NCBI GenBank assembly: GCA_037501455.1
Contig: CM074857.1
Location: 110,207,501-110,271,500 of the forward strand
Source of the DNA: Lantana camara
Taxonomy: Eukaryota; Streptophyta; Magnoliopsida; Lamiales; Verbenaceae
DNA: 64,000 bases
Reading direction: 5' to 3'
The number at the start of each line of letters is the position of its first letter. Positions within the stretch are counted from its first letter, which is position 1. The translations under genes were made by a program, and so were the position numbers. The notes beneath the pieces are model-generated. The model was not told the DNA's origin and ran no database searches. It saw only the letters and a program-made list of their open reading frames with translations. Shown here in pieces: positions 34,386-45,833 of the stretch.

Positions 34386-34698
34386 TGTCCTCATGCAAAT
34401 GGATAAAGGTAAAGAAAACTCCCTGTTTTATGATGAGACCTGCAATCGTGCATGTTTCATAAAATTTTTGCACTCCTTATCCTGTCATCACAACTACACC
34501 AAACGCGTAAAACGAATAGATATAGAAGTATAGCAAAAAAATAGGAATCAATAAATTCTTTAGTTCCAACATGCCATAATCATTTAACATTCAAGGCATT
34601 TAAGGTCTCAAAACGGGTAACTAAAGATATTCAATTCAAATCATACCAATATCCAAAGCAAAAAGAAATAAATTCTGAGTGTGAATAGGCATATTATA

Positions 34699-37661
34699 TG
34701 TAACGCCCTGACGAGGGCATCCCACGCCTATCCCGCGCTACGGGCCTAGCTTGTATATAGAATTGCTATCCATATACCCGCCGGGACCGAAGCAAGCGGT
34801 GACAAACGGACAACCTAGCTAGGCGGTACTAGACTCACAAAGCGAGTAAACAATCACAAGTATGCGGAAGCTTAAATCAAAACATTACACGTGCATAGGT
34901 TCATTCAATCGACAGTTAAGTGGCCATCACGGTCCAACACAATATGCCTAAGGTACGGAATGTAAATCATCCTAAGCGACCGACACGGTCTAACTAGCAT
35001 AACAAACATCATACATACTAAATCCATAAATCCGAAACATAACATAAACCATAAGTGTCAAAGTACGCCACAAGTATAACGATTACAAACTAAACTACTA
35101 GAACAAGACTCTCAAAAGACCCCGCCTAGCTTGACTCCAAAACGCGACCTACAGACAAGAAAGGGAAATGAGGTCAGTTCAAACGGAACCGGTGAGGAGA
35201 AGTTTACACTAATAAATAGTATAAGGGTTTCAATAAATGCTCAAAATAAAGGTGTTCATGACCCAACTTATTTTCAAATCAATGCAAGTTTTATAAAACG
35301 ATTCATGAACCAAAACACCGGCTCGGCGAGTACGAGCACTCCATCCTTACTTTTCCAAATCATAAGAAATCAAACCAATCCATCCTTCGCACCATTGATG
35401 TCGAGGGTGTACGGCCCCCGAACATCCTTACCGTATGAAGAGACAGGTCCATGAAACCGGCCTCTCCCTTGCAACCTCAACCCCGAAACCTCCTCGGAGT
35501 CTTAGTTAGCAAGTTTCTTACATGTGGGAACTTCGAATGAGGACAACCGTCGGCCCTTGCCTTCCCGGAACATCACTCACCTTAGCCCCGAGCGATAAAA
35601 TCCAACCAAGCAAGCGTCCTTGCATGGGGCAACAACCCTCGCTATACAACTCTTACGTATGTAATATTCAATAAAAGTTCCAAAACCATTTTGGGTATCT
35701 ATCCCATATACCAAAGCTTAAGTTCTACTTGTAAACCGTTTTCCATAAGCAAATATTCATACTACAAGTAAAGCCCACAATCGGCTTATAAAGCCTGCAT
35801 ATACGTTTTGAAAACGGGAGTTTAAATCAATAAATATGAAAGGCTATAGGTGTCCACAGTTTTGAAATCATTTCATAAGTATATAACTCCTCACCTTCAC
35901 CAAGAACTTCGAAGGCCAACCACGAGCAACAAGCTACTCGATCGGAGACTCACCACCTAACAAGACAAACGTACTTACAAAGGTAAGACTCGACTCAACA
36001 CCAAATAAGACGACGCACGGCTTAGAAGAATGCAAATATGTCCATGATGTGCAATGAATGTCCAAGGATGGCATAACTTAGCAATTATAATCAAATGAAG
36101 TCATACGAGTCATATAACAAGCTTTCAAGCCATAAGACATGCAAATTCCAACATGTGAATCATACTTAGCACAATCTTACACATAATCGAAGCATGCAAG
36201 ACATCATAATGCATATAAACATGATTCCAAGTCATATATATCATATTAGGGGTGTAAGAAGTGTAAAGGAAGCAAAAAACGAAGCAAAACGATCAAGATC
36301 ACAAAAACTCAAAAATTAGACCCGAGAGCACCCAAACGGGCGTTTGGTGTTTGTGAAGGAAATGCAAACGGGCGTCACAGTAGGTTCTCACACGGGGGTT
36401 TGGTGTTTCAATGCAATTTCCACACGGGCGTTTGGCATGCTACTGTTGCAAATCGGATTTACGAACATATGCTTGAAAATGATGAAAATTAAGCTTCGAA
36501 TACTCCTAAATCATGTTCCAAAGCTAATGCAATATGTATAAACGAATTTAAACATCAAATATCATGTTATGAACATTTAGGAATGAATATGCGTCAAAAT
36601 TCCAACAAGTTACAAACATGGACTTCATCTTCTTTACACATTCAAAGCTTCAAACTCAAAAATGGTGAATTCTCCAATCATGTAAGAAACTCAAAGGAAA
36701 TTATCACATTCTTCAAGAAATTGCTCAAGGAACAAGAATCTAACACGAAATCAAGCAAAAACATACAAGAACATGGACATGCAAGAATTCTCCAAAAAGC
36801 TTCAAAGGTCAACAATGGTGGATTTCACATAAGAGCATGAAAGCAAGTAATTCTCATACCAAAATGTTCCCAACATCAAAATAAGTACATTTCCAACGAG
36901 AATTTCGAATTCAATCCAACACATAAGAACCCTAGTTCAAAATCAAGTTCAAAAGCTTCAAGAACATAACCCAACAAAGAAGCACATAAACCTTACCTTA
37001 AGAGCTGGAAATCGAAGAGAAAGTCGAGTTCTTCAACCTTGAATCTCTAGATTAAATCTCTAATCTTGTCTCTTGAAAATGGTTGAAGGTGTTCTTGAGA
37101 GAATATGAATGGTGTGAGAGAAAATGTGAGGGAGAGAGAATTTAAATCTTGCAAAATAAGGTAAAATGAGTTTTGGGTGTTAAAATCTGAATTAGTAAAT
37201 TGGGTCAGCTATTTGGGTCGCGAACCGGGTCAATTGGAGCAGGTTATAAGTGAAATTGGGTCTCAATTGGACAAATTCTGAAATTGGGTCGCAGGTCAAG
37301 CTTAAGGGCTTAAAAAGTTGACTTTTCTTAAAATGGCAAATTATCTACTCAATTTCGTTAAGTTCTAACAAGTTCCAGGCTCATAAAATAAATTTACCAT
37401 TTAGTCCCTAATTTATGCTTTAATGTCCATGTAAGCACATAGTTTCGATTAATTGCGAAGCATGCTGTCAAAGCTCAATGAAAGCAATACGAGCACATAA
37501 TTAACACATCAATTAGTCACGTATTTTGTACAAATCATATATTTCACATAAACATGGAACGGTTATCAATTAAGGCATAAATTCAGAGAATTCATGCATA
37601 AAAGGTAAATCGTTCACTCTCGTAACCAAAACTTACCTTGATCGAGAAAAGGGGCATCACA
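34699..37661 (-). repeat. 3' LTR of the Tekay chromovirus (2963 bp)
   Basis: Its boundaries are set by TGTAAC / CATCACA and by the polypurine tract just beyond (plus strand acctcccctcctt, 37662-37674). Against the other LTR it lacks 17 bp near 36375 and about 60 bp near 37338, with few substitutions otherwise. A palindrome array (CCAAACGGGCGTTTGG and variants) lies at 36332-36436. Confidence 0.93.
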
Positions 37662-38819
37662 ACCTCCCCTCCTTAAAGAAATCTGGTCCCCAGATTTACC
37701 ATCGGAAAACAACTCCGGATAAAAACTCCACATCTTCTCTTCGGTCTCCCATGTTGCTTCTTCGGACTTAAGATCTTTCCAAAGTACTTTAACCAACGGT
37801 ATTTGTCGATTCCTCAACTCTTGAACCTTCCTATCCAAGATCTTTATCGGTTGTTGCTTAAATGTCAAGTCCGGATCCAACTGTACCTCTTCAATCGGCA
37901 TAGTTTCCATCTCATCCCGAAAATACTTCCTCAATTGTGACACATGAAACACGTTATGAATTCCCGTGAGATTCGGAGGTAAATCCAAGCGATAAGCAAC
38001 TTTCCCAATACGTTCCACAATCTCAAACGGACCAATGAACCTCGGATTTAACTTACCACCCTTTCCAATTCGTGAGAAACCCTTTCTCGGTGTTGCCTTC
38101 AACAAAACCCGATCAGCCACTTCGAATTCCAAATCTTTCCTTCTCCGATCGGCATAACTCTTTTGCCGGTCTTGTGCCGCTTTCATATGTTGTTTAATCT
38201 TTTCCACTTTCTCAATTGCTCCCTTAATTAAATCGGGCTCGGTTCCTCGCTCCAAACCGTTTTCCTCGATCCATTTCCATTCCTCAAGATCCCAATAGAG
38301 AGGAGACTTACACTTACGGCCATACAAAGCTTCATACGGTGTCATCTTGATCGAAGATTGGTAACTATTGTTGTAGGCGAATTCGATCAAACTCAATTCC
38401 TTATCCCACTCATTCGAAAAGTCCAATATACAAGCACTTAATAAATCCTCGAGAAACTTAATTACCCGTTTGGATTGTCCATCAGTTTGCGGGTGAAATA
38501 AGGTACTAAAACTTAACTTCGTTCCCCATACTCTGTTAAGAACCTTCCACAACTTCGAAGTGAAACGAGGATCTCTATCCGAAATGATACTAGCGGGTAT
38601 CCCATGTAATCTCACAATTTCTCGGTGATACAACTCCGCTAATTTCTCCACTTTATCGATCGATCGAATCGGTAGAAAGTCTGCCGATTTGGTCAGGTGA
38701 TCTACAATAACCCAAATTCCATCAAATCCCTTTCGAACCCTCGGAAGCCCGATTACGAAATCCATGGTGACTTGTTCCCATTTCCACTCGGGTATTGGTA
38801 TCGGTTGTAACTTTCCCAC
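37614..38819 (-). pseudogene. Tekay integrase core and chromodomain-like tail
   Basis: The 401-codon frame covers the integrase from KLQPIPIPEWKWEQVTMDF, with the first acidic residue in TMDFVIGLP and the second in the SDRDPRFTS motif. The third catalytic position, normally Glu in HPQTDGQSERT, is Lys here (HPQTDGQSKRV). The C-terminal part has the GPFEIVERIGKVAYRLDLP domain and a chromodomain-like tail (ILDRKVQELRNRQIPLVKV..W...EATWE), which in live chromoviruses guides insertion to heterochromatin. The last ~15 codons run into the LTR. A break at about 38820-38889 separates it from the preceding zinc-finger part. Confidence 0.93.
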
Positions 38820-38889
38820 CGGTATTGATGTTCAGCCTTAACTTGTTGACAAACCCGACATCTCTTAACAAAATTAGCCACATCCCGTT

Positions 38890-39681
38890 TCATTCCATGC
38901 CCCCAAAAGTACTTCTTAAGATCCCGGTACATCTGTTGCCACCCGGATGCATCGTATAGACGGTCTTATGTGCTTCTTCAAGCACCAACCTTTGTAATCC
39001 ATCTGGTATACATACTCGGCCTTTGTACAAAAGGATACCCAAATCATCGAATCCAAACTTGGACTCCGAATTAGCTCTTGCCCGAACCACTTGTCTTTGA
39101 ATCCACTCATCCTTTGATTGAGCATCTAGGATTCGTTGCCTCAAATCCGGTTTTATAGTGATGTTAGCCAACCTTGATTGTGAAACAAGGATCTCGGCTT
39201 CACCCTTACCAGAATCAACCTCAAGATTAGCAATCTTTGCTTTCCGACTCAAGGCATCCGCGACTACATTCGCCTTTCCCGGATGATATTGTATGACACA
39301 ATCGTAGTCTTCCAAGAATTCCATCCACCGACGTTGTCTCATGTTTAAATCCTTTTGTGTGAACAAGTAACGAAGACTCTTGTCGTCGGTGAACACCTCA
39401 AACTTAATCCCATAAAGATAGTGTCACCTTTTTGCTAAGGTAAATATCACTGCGGCCAACTCAAGATCGTGTGTCGGGTAATTCTGCTCGTGCTCCTTCA
39501 ATTTCCTTGAAGCATAAGCAATCACCCTCCCATTTTGCATAAGCACACACCCCAATCCTTCCTTAGATGCATTGGTGTAAATAGAAAACCCATCCGAACC
39601 TTCTGGTAGAGTCGACACCGGAGCCGTTGTCAATTTCTCCTTAAGCACACTAAAGCTCTCTTCACAAGCTTCATCCCACAC
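38890..39681 (-). pseudogene. Tekay RNase H and integrase zinc-finger region, broken frame
   Basis: The segment 39681-39424 has the RNase H start (TDAS-like motif read as [15 protein letters not shown], with the usual first Asp as Asn). The segment 39396-38890 has [23 protein letters not shown], the [15 protein letters not shown] end of RNase H, and the start of the integrase HHCC region (MHPGGNRC). A frame break at about 39397-39423 divides them. RNase H would degrade template RNA; here it is a relic. Confidence 0.9.
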
Positions 39682-39782
39682 AAACTTTGTTTCCTTCTTA
39701 GTTAATCGTGTGAGAGGTGCGGTAATCTTAGAAAAATCCTTGACGAATCAGCGGTAATAACCTGCTAAGCCGAGAAAACTCC

Positions 39783-40754
39783 TTACTTCCGACACATTCT
39801 TCGGTTGCTCCCAAAGAGAAACTGTTTCGATCTTAGAAAGATCCTCTGAACTCCCATCACCGGAAATAATATGTCCCAAGAAGATACCCGATCAATCCAG
39901 AAATCACATTTGCTAAACTTAGCATACAACTTGTGCTCACAAAGCTTCTCAAGTACCAAACGAAGATGTAGAGCGTATTCCTCAACCGACTTAGAGAAAA
40001 CCAAGATGTCATCAATGAATATAATAACGAACTTGTCCAAGAACTCCTTGAAAACACGGTGCATCAAATTCATAAAAGCTGCGGGTGCGTTGGTTAGTCC
40101 AAAGGGCATCACAATGAACTCATAGTGTCCGTATCTCGTGTTAACGCCCATCTTCGGTATATCCGACTCCTTAACCCATAGTTGATAGTATCCTTGTCGG
40201 AGATCGAGCTTCGAATATACCTTCGAACCTTGCAACAAGTCGAACAACTCTTCGATGTGCGGGAGGGGATACTTGTTCTTCTCCGTCATCCTATTCAACT
40301 CTCGATAGTCTATGCACATACGAAGTGTCCTATCTTTCTTCTTCACGAACAACACCGGAGTACCCCAAGGTGAAGTAATCGGCCGTACAAACCCACACGC
40401 CAATAACTCGTCTAGTTGTGTTTTAAGTTCCTTGAGTTCGGCGGGAGCCATCCTATACGGCGTCTTCGAAAATGGCTCGGCCTCTTGGAATAGATCAATA
40501 ACAAATTCGACCTCTCTTTCCGGTGGCAAAGTCCCCAAACTTTTCGAAAAGACATCGGGGAACTTATTTGCCACTTTCTTCTCTTCGAGCTTAATTTGAT
40601 CTTTAGGCCGGTTCAATACAATCGCCACATACCCGGTAGCTCCATCACGAATAAGCTTCTTAGCTTCCATCAAACAAATAAACGGACTCCCACGAACACT
40701 CGAACCCGTAACAACACCGGTACCCAACTCAACCTTCTTCCCAAAACAGTCCAT
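39783..40754 (-). pseudogene. Tekay reverse transcriptase
   Basis: A 323-codon frame with the Gypsy reverse transcriptase motifs in order: [71 protein letters not shown] and the catalytic FIDDILVFS. The frame continues until ~40 codons past the thumb and then shifts (near 39880), giving an unrelated tail. It is separated from gag-protease by a TAG that replaces the Trp codon after GMD (at about 40775). Confidence 0.93.
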
Positions 40755-40775
40755 CTTCGCCCGATGCGCATAAAA

Positions 40776-42201
40776 CTAATCCATACCGAGTATCACGTCA
40801 TACTTCTTCATCGGAATAGTAATCAAGTTCGCCGGGTAAACGCGTCCCTCAATACTCGCTGGACAATTACAGTACAAGCAATCAGTTCTAATCATACCAC
40901 CCAAAGGAGAACGCACAATATAAAGCATAGAATCACTCGCAAGAGGCAAATTTAACATAGTAGCCATAGTAGGAGTAACAAACGAATGAGATGCACCCGG
41001 ATCATATAATGCATGTATGGGAATGTCATGTATGTGGAGTGTACCTTCCACCACGGCGGTAGGGTTAATCTCGGCATTCTCTTGCTCCCCATCCAAAGCA
41101 TAAGCACGAGCATGAGCCACGGGTCTCACCATGCCACCCAATCCTTGAGCTTTCGGCTCGGTACAATTCCTTGCTATGTGTCCGGTGCTCCCACAATTAT
41201 AACATTTACCATGTTTCTTCCAACAATGATCCTCATCATGGGTGATACTATCACAATGTCCACATGGTTTACGCCCTTGTGTAGTTGAAGGAGTCTTCTT
41301 TCTTTTCCCCTTGTTTCCCACAAAACGGCCTCTAGAAGATGGTTGGGGTGACTTAGAGAACGATTGTGGAGTTGTCCTCTTAAATCCCGAACCGGAACCC
41401 ATAATACCCTTCCTTGTTCCAAGCCTTTGTTCTTCTGCTTCCACTTTCAAAGCTAACCCGGTAGCATCGGCCCAATTATCAATGTGCACTGGAGCCAAAG
41501 ATCTTGAAATCTCCCCACGAAGTCCTTCCACAAATTTCTCACACTTGCGGTCTTCCTCATCGGTAATATGAGGTGCATATGGAGACAATCGGTTAAACTC
41601 AACAATGTACTCGGTCACGGACATATTCTCTTGCTCCAAATTCGTGAATTCCCTCTTACGGCGCTTCCTTGCTTGTTTTGGTATGTAGTGTGCCCGAAAC
41701 TCTCTTGCAAACATCTCCCAAGTAACGTTGTCTTCACCAACCCCAAGGCGGGACATGGTGCTACGCCACCAATTATAAGCCTCATCACGAAGAAGATCGA
41801 TAGCACACAAAGCCTTCTCCGTTTCGGTACAAGTAACAACCTAGAAAATCCTCTCGATGGTAGTGATCCAATACTCTGTCTTCAAATCATCCGTAGTGCC
41901 CGGAAATATAGGTGAACGGCGCCTACTAAATCTGTCATAAACACTCTCAACCGAAATCGGTGGTGGAAGAGGTGCCGGAGGAGGTGCTTGCGTGGCTTGC
42001 TAAACGGCTTGTTGTGCATTCACGATGCACAAACTGAGTCATAAGAGCCATAAGATCCGCTGCATTAGGTAGAGGCGGTGGTGGAGGTGGATTTTGATTA
42101 TTCCCCGGAGGATCTTGCTCATTTCCACGAGCCGGAGAACAGTCACGACGACGTGGAGGCATCCTACACAATTCAATCATGTATGTATGTTGGTTAGTCA
42201 T
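40776..42201 (-). pseudogene. Tekay gag and protease
   Basis: The start MPPRRRDCSPARGN (about 42162) is typical of this clade; the frame is broken between about 41950 and 41810. From 41810 the frame is open: gag capsid region (AYNWWRSTM, FRAHYIPKQARKRR, EFNRLSPYAPH), CX2CX4HX4C zinc knuckle (CYNCGSTGHIARNC, near residue 200) and protease (DPGASHSF where the family has DSGATHSF, so Ser next to the catalytic Asp is Pro). It ends in a premature TAG after ILGMD. The upstream leader 42202-42386 has no other feature. Confidence 0.9.
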
Positions 42202-42386
42202 ATGCTCATGTCACGTAATATCAAGTAAGAAATGCAATTACATAAATTTAAAAGCAAGAATTAACAAGATATAAGTAACATAAAGTCATTTGCAAAAGCA
42301 AAATAAATAAACACTAAAGCACATTGTCCCTAAGCCGTACGACCTAGACGACTCGAGACAACCCAAGAGCCCGGTTTTGAACCTTC

Positions 42387-42399
42387 GGATCTGATACCA
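42387..42399 (-). other. Primer-binding site of the Tekay chromovirus
   Basis: The minus strand reads TGGTATCAGATCC, matching the tRNA-Met complement TGGTATCAGAGCC with one difference. It lies 12 bases inside the LTR end at 42412. Confidence 0.8.
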
Positions 42400-44109
42400 A
42401 CCAAATAGGGGTATAACCCCCCAACGAGGGCATCCCACACCTATCCCGCGCTACGGGCCTAGCTTCTATACAGAATTGCTATCCGTATACCCACCGGGAC
42501 CGAAGCAAGCGGTGACAAACGGACAACCTAGCTAGGCGGTACTAGACTCACAAAGCGAGTAAACAATCACAAGTATGCGGAAGCTTAAATCAAAACATTA
42601 CCCATGCATAGGTTCATTCAATCGACAGTTAAGTGACCATCACGGTCCAGCACAAAATGCCTAAGGTACGGGATGTAAATCATCCTAAGCGACCGACACG
42701 GTCTAACTAGAATAACAAACATCATACATACTAAATCCATAAATCCGAAACATAACATAAACCATAAGTGTCAAAGTATGCCACAAGCATAACGAGTACA
42801 AACTAGACTACTAGAACAAAACTATAAAAAGACCCTACCTAGCTTGACTCCAAAACGCGACCTACAGACACGAAAGGGAAATGAGGTCAGTTCAAACGGA
42901 ACCGGTGAGGAGAAGTTTACACGAATAAATAGTATAAGGGTTTCAATGCATGCTCAAAATAAAGGTGTTCATGACCCAGCTTATTTTCAAATCAATGCAA
43001 GTTTTATAAAACGATTCATTAACCAAAACACCGGATCGGCGAGTACGAGCACTCCATCCTTACTTCCCAAATCATAAGAAATCAAACCAATCCATCCTTC
43101 GCAGCATTGATGTCGAGGGTGTACGGCCCCCGAATGTAACGCCCCGAATTTCAGACAGTCAGGTACGCTCGACACGTGTGAGTTTCGAGCGTTAGAATCT
43201 TATTTTATTATTTTATTTATTCAATTTATAAGTGTTATATTAATTTTATAAATTGTGATTCAACATGATTACGTGAAAATTATATGATATTCATTTCATT
43301 TCAAGAATTCTTGTATAAATGGAATTTAAGTGTTACATGAAGTAATTGTCCAACTTGTATTAATTGCATAATTGTCCTTAATTGTTCATTCCCCTTTCTT
43401 TAAGGACCTAATGGCATGAATATGTTAAGGGACTTAATTGATCATTTCCAAACCTTATATCCTTAATTGCATAACTTATAGAATTTTAAGGGTTTGATCA
43501 TAAATATTACATATTTTCCCAAATATATCGGTATATCATATACCTCTCTTCCACAAGCTTCATGTTGATCATATCATACCATCATTCATCTCCATGGCTC
43601 TCTCTCTCTCGGTTCTTTCACCCAAGGAGGAAGAAAATGGTAAATCATCATCTTCAAGCTAGAATTTGCTAGGGAAATCCATGATTTAAGCTCAAGCATC
43701 CATCTTCATCTTCTTCTCCTTCTATTTTCTTTCAAGGTAAAGATGGAGATATATGTGATTTCTTGGTAACAATTCATGAGACTAATTAAGGTTATGATTT
43801 TGATATGAAAACTTGGCCATATGATGTTAGAATTATGAATATAAGCTTTAGTCTTGAATTTCATGTATGAATCTTGAAAATCATGGAATTATATGAAAAT
43901 TGGAAGTATGAGCATGAAGTGAGAATTATGATGATTAAGGCATGGATTGTGTGTTTATATTGTGTTTTATTGTACCTAAAGCATGTATATATGTTTCCTT
44001 CTATGAATTATAATATATGGGATGGATTAGGAGAGTTTTGGGAGCTTTGGGAGCTTGGTCCGTAGCTTCCCTGTTCTTCTCCCCTGTTTTCTGAACCTTC
44101 TGTGTAAAG

Positions 44110-44309
44110 GGAACGACCCTTCCCGTTCCCTTTGTAAATGGGGAATGGCCGTTCCCATTGTTTGAATAATGTGTCAGGCGGCGAGGACGGGAACGCCCGT
44201 TCCCACTTTGTCTCACAGACGGGAACGTCCGTTCCCATCTTCGGGGAGCACTTCGGGGAGGCGGGAACGGCCCTTCCCACTTTGAACTAAAACCTGGAAC
44301 GGCCGTTCC
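44110..44309. repeat. Array of six GGGAACG-SS-CGTTCCC palindromes (left LTR)
   Basis: Units start at 44110, 44141, 44189, 44221, 44263 and about 44296. The ideal unit is GGGAACGGCCGTTCCC with a variable centre (GC, GT, GG, AC). Spacers are unrelated to each other. Confidence 0.9.
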
Positions 44310-44804
44310 CACCCCACTGACAGAAGAAAACATTCTGCATAAACTTAAGATTTTGGAATCCAATTCCAATGAATTAATTGACCCCAATTTGTGATTATAT
44401 GATTGATTACATGCCAAAACGTGATATTTAGATGCCACATTGTTTATTGCGTGATGTCTCGTACTTGATCATGCCGTGCGTCATTATATGGAATAATATG
44501 CTTGAACTATAGTCTCATGCACGTACATTGTCCCGTTTCTTGTCCAGTTATTCTCCAGGGCAGAGATTATGGATCATGAGCACGTTCACGCATTCACGAG
44601 TCGTGTGTCGCCTGTCAGGTGAGGTTTAATTTCTAGTTATATAGAACCCGTATAACCTTTACGTGGGTTTTTGGCCAAAGGTAGTTATATTTATAGTTTC
44701 ATGAAAGCTCTTATTATTCCAAGCATGTTATTGTTCACGAATCAAGTAGTAGGTTATGTTAGTGTGCATGAATCAAGCATTTCATGTCATGAAGGCAAGC
44801 CATG

Positions 44805-45099
44805 TGTTCTCCTGGCCAGGTCCTCCCTAGTGAGGGCGCTGGACCGGTCCTCGAGCCGGTGATTGTCCGTCCAATCACAGGAAGAACAATACCCTATCGT
44901 GTTCGTGTGTTCTCTTGGCCAGGTTCTCCTTAGTGAGGGCGCTGGACCGGTCTTAGAGCCGGTGGTTGTCCGTCCAACCACAAGAAGAACAAAGGCCTAT
45001 CGTGTACCCGTGTTCTCCTGGCCAGGTTCTCCTTAGGGAGGGCGCTGGGCTGGTTTTCGAGCTGGTGGTTGTCCGTCCAACCACAGGAGAAACAACCCT
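44805..45099 (+). repeat. Three tandem 103-bp units, each an imperfect hairpin (left LTR)
   Basis: Units start at 44805, 44908 and 45011, an exact 103-bp period. Each has an outer arm pair (tgttctcctg with caggaagaaca) and an inner 7-bp stem with a constant TCCGTC loop. The inner stem is GTGATTG/CAATCAC in unit 1 and GTGGTTG/CAACCAC in units 2 and 3. Confidence 0.9.
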
Positions 45100-45820
45100 A
45101 TCATGTTACAAGCAAGCCATGTAGTGAGTGCATGAACTCCATTCCATGAACGTGCTAATTGATTACACTATTGCATGATTGCACGATAATTGAATTGCGT
45201 GATCACCTAATGATTATCAAGCAAGCGAGCATGTTTATCGATTACATGGAAAGAGTAAGTATTTAATATTGATAGTTGTATTCTCGGGCGAAGCTACATT
45301 ATTATTGAACTCATATATTTATCTTTTACAAATCTTTACCCGAGGATATAATTTGCATGTTATCTGCGTTAATATGTATTTAAACCCCTCACTCGGTCTT
45401 CACAGACTGACACATCCACCTTTCAGGTTACTGCAGGTGCGTGCTAGGCGGGAGTTGAGTCGAGTCGAGTCCAGTTCATGTAGTCATGTCATCCGTGGTT
45501 CGTGTATTTATTTATTATGGAATTGTAGTTATTGTTATTGTTAAATTGGAGATGATAATGTATTGATATGATAAGTTAGAATATATTTGTTTGGAAAACG
45601 AGAAAAGACATGAATGAAATGGAAATAAGTGATAGTGTTTACATTATGCTTCCGCTTTATCTTATTGCACGTTTTAGTTATCCCGCCTAGCTTGCCGAGT
45701 ATTGCATTGTCACCCGTTCGCTATAGGTTGGTTCATGTACGGATTGGCCATTTCGTATGTGAATTGATCTATAGTGCGGGGGTGTGGCACCTCCACGTGT
45801 ACGGGGTGTTACATTTAAGG

Positions 45821-45833
45821 TGGTATCAGAGCC
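45821..45833 (+). other. Primer-binding site of the 8.4-kb element
   Basis: TGGTATCAGAGCC, an exact tRNA-Met complement, lies 7 bp after the left LTR. It fixes plus-strand orientation. Confidence 0.93.

Larger units (their letters stand above)
32336..34698 (-). mobile_element. Internal 3' region of Athila-like element 1 (continues at 53895-53999)
   Basis: It is non-coding and aligns with 55844-57200 of the second Athila-like element. Shared words are ggcttgtaatgtaggct (32670), gttatttagtgg (33125), ctcgagcaatacgga (32356) and gaaaactccctg (34411). It contains an ~830-bp tandem duplication and long pyrimidine tracts. The Tekay chromovirus split it at 34698 (TSD TTATA), and the sequence resumes at 53895 until the next Athila-like LTR starts at 54000. 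No env-like or pol frame is left. Confidence 0.65.
43135..45813 (+). repeat. Left LTR of the 8.4-kb element (2679 bp)
   Basis: It is bounded by TGTAAC...GTTACA. By eye it differs from the right LTR at about 28 substitutions and one 4-bp indel, roughly 99% identity. It contains the GGGAACG palindrome array (44110-44309), three 103-bp hairpin repeats (44805-45099), and the conserved cactcggtc...cagactgac...gcaggtgc block near 45390-45445. Confidence 0.95.

Noticed and set aside
44001..44438. Minus-strand 145-codon frame, repeated at 49757-50194
   Set aside because: It is a translation of the palindrome array in the LTRs. Its repeated ERxFP..R pattern is a by-product of the repeated DNA, and frame breaks are not conserved as coding.
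45821..45833. tRNA-Met-like sequence
   Set aside because: Only the 13-base primer-binding complement is present; there is no tRNA fold. No tRNA or rRNA gene was recognised anywhere in the window.
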